A DNA stretch of 47,649 bases from a virus: positions 1 to 47,649 of the IMG/VR virus record IMGVR_UViG_3300008954_003537, one strand, 5' to 3'. Numbering within the stretch: position 1 is the stretch's first letter; every line of letters starts with the position of its first letter. A model generated the notes under the pieces. The model did no database searches and was not told where the DNA came from. It was given only the letters and a program-made list of their open reading frames with translations. Shown here in pieces: positions 1 to 9,575 of the stretch. The position numbers and the translations under genes are program-made.

Positions 1-373
1 TGGGAATATATCCCCTATCGGGGCCCAAACCGGTGGCTGTGGCTGGTACCAAAACATAAAGAGTTACCACTCCATAGGTAGAGGGGCGTCCTGTGCTTTT
101 GTATCCTAAGATCTTGCCATGGCGAAGAATATTGCTATATTGATAAGAAGTATCTAAAAATGATTCATTAACATTATAATCCAGGTAAAAGGATAGCTGA
201 TCTCCCACATATGCTACCATATCCAACATCAATGCCCCAAAAGAGGCATCGCTAAAATCTTGAAAAGTATCTGGATAAAATCTTTCTGCGATTTCCATTA
301 AATCATCTCGAATACTTTCATAATCTCGATGAGTATAATCAATCGGTATAATCTTTTTTTGTTCGTCTGGCAT
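1..373 (-). CDS. Baseplate wedge protein gp6-like, N-terminal fragment
   Basis: Partial gene: it starts with ATG at 371-373 and stays open to the window edge (about 124 residues). The visible N-terminus carries the pattern typical of T4 gp6 homologues: DYTHRDYESIRDDL, then FYPDTFQDFSDASFGALMLD and VAYVGDQLSFYLDYNVNESF. In the family this protein dimerises and joins the baseplate wedges into a ring around the hub. It lies directly downstream of the gp25-like gene, the usual 25-6 order of T4-like phages. The C-terminal wedge-joining part lies outside the window, so total length is unknown. The family call is by motif recognition and is fairly secure. Confidence 0.88.
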   Translation of the reverse strand, partial: MPDEQKKIIPIDYTHRDYESIRDDLMEIAERFYPDTFQDFSDASFGALMLDMVAYVGDQLSFYLDYNVNESFLDTSYQYSNILRHGKILGYKSTGRPSTYGVVTLYVLVPATATGLGPDRGYIP

Positions 374-389
374 AAAAAACCCTCAATTT

Positions 390-758
390 TTAAATAGTAA
401 ATTCTAATAAATCTTTAGCACCAATTTCTGGAATGGCATACGCTATCGAGACGCCTAAACGATTATTGTCTCGATCTGCGGTACCAAAAGAAATCTGTAC
501 GATGGATACAACTGGCAAATAAATCTTTACTTGTTCTTTTATCTTTTTATTTATTGCCCCTTCTGTCCCTTGACCATAATTTTCAAATAAATAACGCTTA
601 ATCCCCACACCAAACTCTGGTACCATGATTCTTTCTCCAGGATTGGTTAAGATTAACATTTTTAAATTTTGTTTAATTAACTTTCTTATATTTCTAATCA
701 TCATATAGCCGTCATCAGAATTTCTTTCTAACGGTAATGCTACGCCAAAAGAAGCCAT
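390..758 (-). CDS. Baseplate wedge subunit gp25-like (GPW/gp25 family)
   Basis: A 122-residue protein of normal size for the gp25/GPW family (T4 gp25 is about 130). Family features visible are the N-terminal DGYMMIRNIRKLIKQNLKMLILTNPGERIM stretch (LLTxPGERxxxPxFG type: NPGERIMVPEFGVGIKRYLFE) and a C-terminal beta-rich half. It is a structural baseplate component linked to sheath initiation, not an active lysozyme. The start ATG at 756-758 has an AGAGAGG Shine-Dalgarno ten bases upstream. It sits between the 2102-residue virion gene and the gp6-like gene, consistent with a baseplate module. Confidence 0.93.
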   Translation of the reverse strand: MASFGVALPLERNSDDGYMMIRNIRKLIKQNLKMLILTNPGERIMVPEFGVGIKRYLFENYGQGTEGAINKKIKEQVKIYLPVVSIVQISFGTADRDNNRLGVSIAYAIPEIGAKDLLEFTI

Positions 759-785
759 TTTGTTTTTACCTCTCTATAATTAGGG

Positions 786-3700
786 TCAATCTTCCTTTTC
801 ACAAAGTTCTCCCTTAGAATTAAAGGGATTGTCCCTCAGCATTCGCCTCTGCCAACGGGGCAATAAATGCTGGCCTGTTGGAGGTTTTAAAGCCTCTCTA
901 AGCCCATTTAACAGAATCTTCCCTGGAGTATCACTGTCATCTTCGATTCCTGCTTCAAAATCTCTAGAATTATAATGAACTTTAAATAATTTTTTAATGC
1001 GTCTTTTTGAATTTCTCAATAATACTTGATCCCACTCATCCCATGTCTTTACAAAAGGAGTAAACGTACTCTGTCGATCCTCCACGTTTGCCCATCCCTC
1101 TACGGCGGGTTCGGAAGTGGCAACTCCATCGTCTACCGTCACCATCATTCCAGGCTTTTGATCTATGTCGCCGGCGTCGTCGCCTCCAAAGGCTATTCCC
1201 TTCTCGACAGTAAGTTCTCCAATCGACGGCAAAAATCCTTCAGCGTTATAAATTGCCAGTAAAGCTGTCATTTTCTTTAGAGGAAAAACATACTGTCCTA
1301 CCAACTTGTATGTGTCATCTTGTTTCAACATATTAATCAAACAAAGCAACAACTTGCTATCACCTACGAAGGGCGCTATTTCTCCAATAGATGTATCAAG
1401 CGCATCAACTTCTACTGTTGTTACGGGATAAGCAGTGCCATCCATTACTACTGAAAATTCCAAACCGTATCTTATTCCCAATTCTCCATCGAGTCCTACA
1501 ACTTTTCCGCCAGCATCTGTCACCAGTTCTAAGGTGCCAGGATACACTTCAGATATCAATAAGTTATTATCATTAGATTTAATAGTTTCGAGAGCAGTAT
1601 CGGGCGCTACTTTCACGCCATCAATACTTATATATTTTTCAATTAAAAATGGTTGTTCTGTGCTTGCTGTCGCTCCAGTTCCGTAATCTTGCACATCCCC
1701 GATTGGCACAACTACCTGATCTGCCACAGGACGCAGGCTGGCGTGATCATCCTCTACATGAAACTCGCCAGCCATATAAATGGTGTCACCATTTTCATCC
1801 ACATAAACATGATAATAGCCTGTATACATTTCTCCAGTATCTGCGTCTGTAAATTCGGTACCATTAGTATATAATTCTTCCCCTTCGGTTGGCAACGCAA
1901 CTACTTCCTCTTTAATGTCTTGACCTAAAGTCAAACTACTTCCTTGAGTGAGATTCTCAAAAAGATAATAATCTAAATCAAATACGTCAGGAGCCATTCC
2001 TACGCCTTCTAAATTATCAATAAATTTCTCACCCATATAATTTAACTGTTCGTTAACCAACTCTTTAAGCACTAATTTTGCAGCTTCTTCAGTCTCTTGT
2101 ACCGCTTGGAGGTTCATATTGGAACGATAATTTTTTAAAGTTTTAAAAATGCTTACTTCGTCAAGCTGTTTTGCTTCCTTTAAATCGCTTCGATAAGGAT
2201 AAGGATAGGCATCTTGCAGATCGTTGATTTTGAGCATAGCTGCCAATACATTTTCAGGTGGATTCATAATATTTCCATCCATCACTCTTCGGGAATACAT
2301 TTGAACCGATTGCTCTAAAAATGCATACCAAAACTCACTATCTTTAAAGGGCCCTTGAAAGAGTTTCTTTCGAGTGTTTTTAAATTGTGATTCCATATCC
2401 TCTACGATATATTGCGCGAAGAGGGAACTAAAGACTTCTGTGAATTTAGGATAAAATTTAGTAAAAGTTGCCATTCCTTTGATAAAGTGGACGCTTACAA
2501 AGATTCGAATAGCTGCCGTAATAAGCCCCTGAATTGCCGCTACAGATGGTCTTTCTAGTATTCTATTATAGGGGACTTCCACCACACAATCAGGATCCGA
2601 TTTTAATCTTTCGTCTACAGGCAATGTAGGATACGCATCATCTATAATACTTTGAATTTCTTCAAAATCTACCAAATCAGTCCGTTGAGGCTTGCATGGA
2701 CTTAACTCAGGAAACATTACATCTACAAAGCCTAGCCAGCCTTCATTTTTCAAAGGCTTAATATAAATCGGAGGATTCATGTAATTCCCTCCGTATTGTG
2801 CGGGATCTAAGTAGAAAACTCTATTTTCATCGTCACGTTGGCCGCTATCAACTTCATACTGCATTCGACTAACGCCCAAAATCATATCATCATTAGACAA
2901 GGTGTCCCCATCATCATTTGTGGCATCGAAGTAATCCTCACCATCGTCGGTTACATATTCGGTGTCTTCTTTGGTTAGATTGTCGAATACGGCGCCGTAA
3001 TCAAACGATCCAGTGTTTGCCGCGATATCGCTAGCCAAGGTAGAAAATAACGTAGACATAAATTCGTCATGAAATGTTTTAACATTTCCGTTTGATACAC
3101 TAGCTCCATTATTGTTTAATATTTCAGTTAAAAGCACAATCTGAGGCATATATGTCGATTGCGAGTCAAAAGTTCCTAGAAAGTCTGGATAAGGATCAAA
3201 ATCAATTCCATCGAGAGTATTGTCTACCGATAAAAACTCAAATTTTCTATCATAAATAATTCCCGCTTCTTTTGCTGTGCGCTTGAAGTCTGCCTTTTCC
3301 GCCTTTGTCATAAAAGGGATTGTAGAAAAATCCAAATTGGCTGCAGCATTATATAATGTAGTAAGAAGAACTCGGGCATTATCGCTAGGAGTTTGAATTT
3401 CCTCTCCATCTATCTCTATAATTTCAGAACGATTCATTGCATTGCCGTCTGAATCTTCTATCAAATCGGAAAGGAAAAAATCTAATTCAAAACCGAATGA
3501 AAAATCTTGATCCGTGTCTCCCTTTGCTAAATCTCTATACGACAGGGAGACATCTGGAGTCTTTTTGCGCGCATTACGTGTCATCTTAACCGACTCTGAT
3601 TCGTATTCTACAGTAGTGGTGTAGTTGTAACCAAAATCAGGCAAAGATAATAAATCTATATTTTTACCAAATCGATCAATATTTAACATCTCAAAAGACT

Positions 3701-6700
3701 GATAAAAATAATCGTCTGATTCCACTTCATTGTTAGAAACAAAGGTAGTGTCCAAGTCCTCTAACTCGCCTTTTAAATGTCCAGCGACTTCTGTTGGAAA
3801 AGCACCTCGTTGTCTGTTGATGGCTGCGACTTCGCTGGATCCATCTTCTTGGGCTTGATCGTCGTTTATATAAAAATCAACCCAACGGCGTCTATTAAAC
3901 ACTCTTCGATAGTGCGCAGTCAAAGGCATTCCCATAGTATCTGCAAGAATCATGTTTATAAATCCCCATTGATTTCTAAAGGGGCCGTTGCCCAACATAT
4001 CATAAGAAAACGCTAGCTTTACCTGTTCCAAATCTCCTCCCAAAGCAGCCGATACCGTAGCCTTTTGTTCATCAGTTTCAAAAGGAAGAAGTCCGTTATC
4101 GCAGCCAGGATCAGATACTAGAGGCGGCATGTTATTGGCAATATAGTTGGGAATGCCGCCTTGCAAAATATCAGCCAAATCTTCCAAATCGTCTAACATC
4201 TTAGGCTTCATAGCCTCACACTGGGCTGCAGTTGCTCTCCCCGCTAGAAGACTACATCTTAAATTATGAAAATCTTCCAATTGTTGAGGTGTAGCACACA
4301 AGCTAGGATTGGCAGGTAATAGAGGGCCAACTGGATTATTTACCATATCTTGCATTTGAGCTTTAAAGCTAGCCGGCATTAAATTGCCAGCATTTTGAAA
4401 AAAATTGCCCATCGATTCTTTATTGGGGAATGCCGATTGCATATCGGGGTACTCATAATCAATAATAGTTTTAGCAATATCTAAAAATTCATTAGAAGGA
4501 TCCCCCAAGAAGGCATTCATCATTTCAGTTCTAGAAACAGCAGAAGCAAGATCTTCTGAAAGTGCCAAGACTTGCTCTCTGTCTGCTAAAGCTGCTCCAC
4601 CAGAGCCCAAAGAATTGAACATATCTACAATTGTATTGTCTATTTGCTCATCAGGCGTGTCATCGCCACAAATTGATTCCCGAATAATATCCTTAAAAGA
4701 GGTTCTTTGAGTGCCACCTGCCAATGCTGCAACTGCAGATCCGGCTGCTCCTAACATACTACACAGGGCATTGCCTATTATTTCACAAATTTTTACAAGC
4801 AACTTCATCATGATCTTCAAGATTAATTCTTGTAATGCTGTTCTAATTGCCAGCCAAATGAACGCTTTAATATCTGTCCATTGAGGGATCCACCCAAAAG
4901 GATTATTTAAACGAGGAAATGTAATATCCTGAATACTGCGGCACCACGGCAATTCAATATCCTGAATAAAATCCATGACACTCGGGTTAAAGAGTGGTGG
5001 ACGTGGACAATCCAACAAAGCGATGATACTACTTACAATTGGGGCGCCGGGGAATTTATTAAGTTCGTCCAAAAGTTCTAACAGATTGTCTTGATATATT
5101 TCCAAGAGAGCCTTAATATACGCCTCCATAACCACATTAGAACTAAGAGCATTTTGATTAGCTTCTGAACCTATATCCATTTGTTGAACCAATGTTCTTC
5201 GTGCTAATTGAGAAGATTGTTGCATCTCTGCAGCAGACATCTCGGTGGGGTTTTTTCGCTCCTCTTTGCGGGCTTCTCTTTTTTCTTGTCTTGTTTCTTT
5301 CCTTGTTTTTTCTTCAGCGGCGGTTTCCCATGGTTTTTCCCATTCTAATTTGCCGGCTATGGTGTCTGACATTTGCTGATTAGTTGAGCCTTCTTTGAAA
5401 ACATCTCCCTCTTCTAGCTTCTTTTGAACAAGCGCGTCCAACTCTGCTTGCTTGTCTGGAGGCAGCCCAACAAATAAATCGCCAAAATTCTCCAATCCCA
5501 TAGCAGTAAGGGCACTCTTTATCATGCCACCAAGCGCCTCTTCCAAAGATAAGCCTGATAATAAACAACCAATTGCATCTATAAGCAAATCAAAAAGTCC
5601 ACAAATTTTAATCTTATCGAAGCCTTCTTTCCATACTACATTTAAAATATCCAACCCATTGCCATATCCGGCGGCCTGTCCAAGGATTCTCGCACATAAA
5701 TTAACGAAAACAGCCTCTTCTTGTTGAAGCTGTTTAAATGCTTGCTCAGTCGCCATCGTTTTAAGGCTTTTCATGCTTCTCGCGTTGGGATCATAAATGA
5801 GATTCATCTGAAGATCATCTGTAATAACTTCTCCCAAAGAAGCACGACATAGGCTATCACGGAACTGATATGCTATAGCGTCACCGATACTAAAAACATC
5901 ATCTAAGATATCTTGGCCAAGTTCTTTTGCTTCGTTTCTTAAAGCGTCTGATATACAACTCATTGCTGTGTTTGCGGGATCTGTATCTCCATACACAGAA
6001 TTTGTAGTATCATATACGAGGGGATATGTGTGTTCTTTAATAAATTCAAGCCATGGCTTGGGCGTGCGCGCAGTAAAATCGGTTTCCATTTTTTCTACAC
6101 GAGCAAAATAAGCCATAGCGGTTGGATCTTTCCAAGCGGACATTGCCAATAGAGGTTTTAATTTCTTATTAAACATAATCGGCTTTTCGCCGCAGCCTTC
6201 TGTCCAAATTTTTAATCTTTTGAGTACAAATTCTTTACTAAATTTAAACTCCATCTTAACAACACGATCATTAAAGGCACCACCAAATCCCCCCACACCG
6301 GGCAAATTGTAGCCCTTTTGTATTAAGAATTTGTCTAATTGAGTTAATGTCTTTCCCATCAAAGAAGTGGGAAAGAAGCCTGCATCCCCATACATTTCCA
6401 AGGGAAATACAGCGTTACTTTCGTCATAAAAAAGATTTCCACCTTCCAATCCTCGATACATCTTCAAATAACGATTATATAAATTAAGGCCTTTGCGAAT
6501 TCTGATAAGGCGCCCTTTTAGGGTAAAAGCATCATAAGTAACAATTGTTTCTGTGCCCTCATCCTCTTCTTCGTCATCTTCTGATTCTTCTTCGGCATCC
6601 TCTAAATTCTGTAAATCATCATAAGGAACTGAATATAAAAGCTTTAATCTTGAGAAAGGACGAGGATCCAAATCATATGCAGTATATTCGATAACTGCCT

Positions 6701-7094
6701 TAACGGCATCAACAGATTCTTCTGAATCATCTTTATCATATATATTCAAGAGAGAAGCAATCGCGTCCTCAACATAAAAATCAAACCGCGTTTCCATAGC
6801 CTCATCAGATTTTTCATCTGTTAAGTTAGGATCATCTAGCATTTGTGGCGGAATAGTTGTTTTAAACTTAGTTACCACTGTAACCTGATATTTACATGTC
6901 TTTTCGTTTAAAAACGGCTCTTCTATCGTCTTGGTTTTCCAATCATCCACTAATGCATTCGGATTAGGAGAACATGCGAGATCGGGACATAGTGCATCCT
7001 CGACATCGATTACCTCTTCACAAACGTCTATTAAGCCGTCGCGATTTTTATCTTGATGATACAAAAATGATGATTTCGTTGTTTCGTCTGCCAT
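786..7094 (-). CDS. Giant virion (probable baseplate/tail) structural protein, 2102 residues
   Basis: No precise family recognised. The gene occupies over 6 kb between the baseplate lysozyme genes and gp25, so a tail or baseplate role is inferred from position. Residues 15-26 form a textbook EF-hand calcium loop (D15, N17, D19, G20, I22, D23, E26). An acidic run lies near residues 165-185, a lysine/glutamate/arginine-rich helical stretch near 585-620, and a strongly hydrophobic helical block with Ala/Gly-rich end near 745-795. Cysteines recur throughout (for example CPDLACSPNPN near the N-terminus). ATG at 7092-7094 has AAGGA six bases upstream. Its size is far above T4 gp7 (about 1030), which it might replace. 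Confidence 0.72.
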   Translation of the reverse strand: MADETTKSSFLYHQDKNRDGLIDVCEEVIDVEDALCPDLACSPNPNALVDDWKTKTIEEPFLNEKTCKYQVTVVTKFKTTIPPQMLDDPNLTDEKSDEAMETRFDFYVEDAIASLLNIYDKDDSEESVDAVKAVIEYTAYDLDPRPFSRLKLLYSVPYDDLQNLEDAEEESEDDEEEDEGTETIVTYDAFTLKGRLIRIRKGLNLYNRYLKMYRGLEGGNLFYDESNAVFPLEMYGDAGFFPTSLMGKTLTQLDKFLIQKGYNLPGVGGFGGAFNDRVVKMEFKFSKEFVLKRLKIWTEGCGEKPIMFNKKLKPLLAMSAWKDPTAMAYFARVEKMETDFTARTPKPWLEFIKEHTYPLVYDTTNSVYGDTDPANTAMSCISDALRNEAKELGQDILDDVFSIGDAIAYQFRDSLCRASLGEVITDDLQMNLIYDPNARSMKSLKTMATEQAFKQLQQEEAVFVNLCARILGQAAGYGNGLDILNVVWKEGFDKIKICGLFDLLIDAIGCLLSGLSLEEALGGMIKSALTAMGLENFGDLFVGLPPDKQAELDALVQKKLEEGDVFKEGSTNQQMSDTIAGKLEWEKPWETAAEEKTRKETRQEKREARKEERKNPTEMSAAEMQQSSQLARRTLVQQMDIGSEANQNALSSNVVMEAYIKALLEIYQDNLLELLDELNKFPGAPIVSSIIALLDCPRPPLFNPSVMDFIQDIELPWCRSIQDITFPRLNNPFGWIPQWTDIKAFIWLAIRTALQELILKIMMKLLVKICEIIGNALCSMLGAAGSAVAALAGGTQRTSFKDIIRESICGDDTPDEQIDNTIVDMFNSLGSGGAALADREQVLALSEDLASAVSRTEMMNAFLGDPSNEFLDIAKTIIDYEYPDMQSAFPNKESMGNFFQNAGNLMPASFKAQMQDMVNNPVGPLLPANPSLCATPQQLEDFHNLRCSLLAGRATAAQCEAMKPKMLDDLEDLADILQGGIPNYIANNMPPLVSDPGCDNGLLPFETDEQKATVSAALGGDLEQVKLAFSYDMLGNGPFRNQWGFINMILADTMGMPLTAHYRRVFNRRRWVDFYINDDQAQEDGSSEVAAINRQRGAFPTEVAGHLKGELEDLDTTFVSNNEVESDDYFYQSFEMLNIDRFGKNIDLLSLPDFGYNYTTTVEYESESVKMTRNARKKTPDVSLSYRDLAKGDTDQDFSFGFELDFFLSDLIEDSDGNAMNRSEIIEIDGEEIQTPSDNARVLLTTLYNAAANLDFSTIPFMTKAEKADFKRTAKEAGIIYDRKFEFLSVDNTLDGIDFDPYPDFLGTFDSQSTYMPQIVLLTEILNNNGASVSNGNVKTFHDEFMSTLFSTLASDIAANTGSFDYGAVFDNLTKEDTEYVTDDGEDYFDATNDDGDTLSNDDMILGVSRMQYEVDSGQRDDENRVFYLDPAQYGGNYMNPPIYIKPLKNEGWLGFVDVMFPELSPCKPQRTDLVDFEEIQSIIDDAYPTLPVDERLKSDPDCVVEVPYNRILERPSVAAIQGLITAAIRIFVSVHFIKGMATFTKFYPKFTEVFSSLFAQYIVEDMESQFKNTRKKLFQGPFKDSEFWYAFLEQSVQMYSRRVMDGNIMNPPENVLAAMLKINDLQDAYPYPYRSDLKEAKQLDEVSIFKTLKNYRSNMNLQAVQETEEAAKLVLKELVNEQLNYMGEKFIDNLEGVGMAPDVFDLDYYLFENLTQGSSLTLGQDIKEEVVALPTEGEELYTNGTEFTDADTGEMYTGYYHVYVDENGDTIYMAGEFHVEDDHASLRPVADQVVVPIGDVQDYGTGATASTEQPFLIEKYISIDGVKVAPDTALETIKSNDNNLLISEVYPGTLELVTDAGGKVVGLDGELGIRYGLEFSVVMDGTAYPVTTVEVDALDTSIGEIAPFVGDSKLLLCLINMLKQDDTYKLVGQYVFPLKKMTALLAIYNAEGFLPSIGELTVEKGIAFGGDDAGDIDQKPGMMVTVDDGVATSEPAVEGWANVEDRQSTFTPFVKTWDEWDQVLLRNSKRRIKKLFKVHYNSRDFEAGIEDDSDTPGKILLNGLREALKPPTGQHLLPRWQRRMLRDNPFNSKGELCEKED

Positions 7095-7103
7095 AATGTT
7101 TCC

Positions 7104-8147
7104 TTATGTTGTGAACACGTTTTTACTTTCAATGAAACGATATCCTTGGCGCATCAAATGATTCGCCTCCCACATCATTTTATTATTACGAATTTGTTGC
7201 ATAGGGCTTAGTCCTCGATTAACTGTCATAATTGTATTAAGCCCAATAACGCCTCCTAAAGAAGCGCCGGCGGCTGGTGCGCCGGGCCCTGCGGTGGCTG
7301 CAACAGCAGGAGGGAGAGCCGCATTAATCCTTATCTGAGCATTAATAAAGCCATCTAAAACTGCCCATAACTCATCAATAATCTCACTTAAATCTCTGAA
7401 ACATTCTACTGTGTTTTCTCCCAAAGCTATTCCCTGCAAAGTATTATATGTCTCTGGCGAATTAAATAGTCCTCCTTTGACTTCTCGGGCCTCTGCATTG
7501 TTGCCGGCAATCAATTCAATTTTAGGCGCTGGCAACAGCTTTCCGCCTAGGGAGTTTGGTTCTCCCTTAGATCCAAAGCCTTTAGCTCCATCTCCAGCGC
7601 CGGTTACTATCTTCACCCCTTCTCTTCCAACGATTCTAACTCCATCTGCCTTGATACCAACACCCGAACGTTTTTCCATAACTCCGGAGGCGCCACCAAC
7701 AATCGCAAAATTAGTATCGATATCAGTTAATTCACTAATATATATTCTAGCCGCATCAGCGAAAAAATTAGAACCCACAGTGGAGCCTTCTTTGGCGCCC
7801 TTTCCGCCTCTGGCACCTGCCATTCTGCCAACTACCATATCAATACTTCCATAAGGTGCCTTTGCTCCTGTCCCCGAAGCTTTGGTATTGGGGCGATCCG
7901 ATCCAAAAACAATTTGTGCGCGGGCGCTCATATCAGGAAGAACTTTTTCATTAGCTGCAACCTTGTAAGAAATCGCCGGTGCGGGCCCTACAGTATGAAA
8001 CAAGCCTGAATCTGGAGGTATCACATTGGGGTTAACTGCGCCCTCAGATACCAGTTTAGAACTCCAAGGACTTATTGCTGCTTCTGCTGTCAACCCTTTT
8101 GCGGAACGTGCTGCCTCATCGGGCCATAAAGGTATTTTTTTTGTCAT
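7104..8147 (-). CDS. Baseplate hub/spike-associated structural protein
   Basis: A 347-residue protein without an assigned enzyme domain. The middle has alternating beta-strand segments (DAARIYISELTDIDTNFAI, GVGIKADGVRIVGREGVKIV) that resemble tail-spike or OB/needle type repeats, flanked by Gly/Ala-rich low-complexity stretches (MAGARGGKGAKEG and an Ala/Pro-rich region near residue 285). The C-terminus is helical. Similar proteins accompany the spike genes of marine T4-like phages; this is from memory of such neighbourhoods, not a search. ATG at 8145-8147 follows AGGAAAACGAT. It lies between the two hydrolase-bearing proteins and the giant structural gene, so a hub or spike accessory role is likely. 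Confidence 0.6.
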   Translation of the reverse strand: MTKKIPLWPDEAARSAKGLTAEAAISPWSSKLVSEGAVNPNVIPPDSGLFHTVGPAPAISYKVAANEKVLPDMSARAQIVFGSDRPNTKASGTGAKAPYGSIDMVVGRMAGARGGKGAKEGSTVGSNFFADAARIYISELTDIDTNFAIVGGASGVMEKRSGVGIKADGVRIVGREGVKIVTGAGDGAKGFGSKGEPNSLGGKLLPAPKIELIAGNNAEAREVKGGLFNSPETYNTLQGIALGENTVECFRDLSEIIDELWAVLDGFINAQIRINAALPPAVAATAGPGAPAAGASLGGVIGLNTIMTVNRGLSPMQQIRNNKMMWEANHLMRQGYRFIESKNVFTT

Positions 8148-8177
8148 ATCGTTTTCCTATATAGTTTTTAAAACTAA

Positions 8178-9575
8178 TTAGCCACTCTCGGCGGATTGAG
8201 GATCAGTGTCTTCAGGATCGCCGCCACCCTCGCCGGCGCATACCATCGGAGCGTGACACTCCTCGGCAGGTACTGCGCTTGGATCCGCCAATAAAGGAGG
8301 AACTCCATATTCAGCTGTCGCAACAAGCACATCCGGCTCGATGTAACTCAAATTATCATTAAAAGCACGATTCCAACTTCGTGAATCTTTTGCCGATCTA
8401 TTTGGATTTGCTCCAGTACCAGATGCAGGGTTGCGCCAAAACCAATTTCGACACTTCTCTTTCAAAGCATCAAGTGGGCCGGCAGTTCCTTTGGCTGGCC
8501 GGCTACCAATATGTTGAAAATGAACGGGATCTTTTCTCCAACTCGCATATATTCGATTATTAGAGCCTGGATATTTTGGATCATATTGAGTAGTCCGATA
8601 TCCATACCATAAAATATTATGTCTTAATGCAATATCGGCTATTTCTTTCCATCTCGTGGATGATGATGCTGAAGTGATCTTCCTGCCGTTCTTTGTAGCA
8701 TTCATATCAATTGCAAAACCATATTGATGATCTGAATTACACGGGCGATCTGCAGCTTTTGAAGGCAAAAGCTTTGTATATAACAGCCATTGATGCTTGG
8801 CGCTACGGCGGGCGGAAGTTATCTGAGGAGCAATACCAACGGCGCGCAGAGACGCAAAAAATGCTTCAAAATCGGCGCGAACAGAACTATCCAACACATC
8901 AAGACTTTTCTCAAATCTAAAATAATTAATTCCTTGTTTAGATGTATCTTGGTAGCCCGACATTACCCCTCCTTGGGGTTGGATAACCATCCCTCCACCT
9001 ATGCCGACACCCACTGTCGCCCAGTCGATTGCTTCATCAAAAGCTGTAGCAATCGCAGCGCATTCTTCTGCAGCTAATCCTTCTTCTTGTCCATATGCGG
9101 CGGCACGTTGATTTAAGGGAACGAGAATTTCAAGATACGAACCAATTTTAAGATCATAAGGGCGATCTGCAATGGTACCCACTGGCAACCGTTTTAATTT
9201 TACCAACACTTCGTCACCTTTTGAAGGGCGTTCATTAATACTTAACGAACGAAATTCAGTATGCCAGCTTATTAAATTATCAGCAGCATCTCTGTCTGCT
9301 AAATAATCCGGATCGCAAGGATCATCATACAACTCAACATGTGGAGAATTTGGACCAATTATTCTTCCAAAAAATTTCCACTTTCCTTCGTCTTTGCCCT
9401 GGCTTGACGGCTCCATGGGAACCGGAGTTGATAAAACAACCGCTCGAAATTGCCCTTTGCTATATCCTTTACCAAAAACATTTTTTTCTAAGCTTTTAAC
9501 AAGCGCGCGCTTCCACAACGACATCCCGCTGCGTGGAGTAGTGAACTCGCTAGGATCTTCTTCGTATTCGCTCAT
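8178..9575 (-). CDS. Baseplate-type protein with M15 (VanY-like) D,D-peptidase domain
   Basis: 465 residues in two parts. Residues about 25-185 match, motif for motif, the N-terminal half of the neighbouring amidase protein (LSTP, DDPCDPDYLADR, HTEFRS, KGDEVLVKLKR, AEECAAIATAFD). The C-terminal part is a zinc peptidase of the M15/VanY type: SDHQYGFAIDMN near residue 280 (SxHxxGxAxD) and DPVHFQH near 350. It should cleave peptide stems of peptidoglycan. Placement in the tail module and the shared domain point to a spike-associated local lysin rather than a soluble endolysin. A Pro/Glu/Asp-rich tail follows. Its ATG overlaps the stop of the upstream gene (ATGA), indicating coupled translation. 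Confidence 0.85.
   Translation of the reverse strand: MSEYEEDPSEFTTPRSGMSLWKRALVKSLEKNVFGKGYSKGQFRAVVLSTPVPMEPSSQGKDEGKWKFFGRIIGPNSPHVELYDDPCDPDYLADRDAADNLISWHTEFRSLSINERPSKGDEVLVKLKRLPVGTIADRPYDLKIGSYLEILVPLNQRAAAYGQEEGLAAEECAAIATAFDEAIDWATVGVGIGGGMVIQPQGGVMSGYQDTSKQGINYFRFEKSLDVLDSSVRADFEAFFASLRAVGIAPQITSARRSAKHQWLLYTKLLPSKAADRPCNSDHQYGFAIDMNATKNGRKITSASSSTRWKEIADIALRHNILWYGYRTTQYDPKYPGSNNRIYASWRKDPVHFQHIGSRPAKGTAGPLDALKEKCRNWFWRNPASGTGANPNRSAKDSRSWNRAFNDNLSYIEPDVLVATAEYGVPPLLADPSAVPAEECHAPMVCAGEGGGDPEDTDPQSAESG

Noticed and set aside
7411-7854. Open plus-strand frame of 147 residues over the hub-associated gene
   Set aside because: It is the complement of a clear minus-strand gene, rich in Pro/Ser from Gly/Ala codons, with no Shine-Dalgarno or domain.
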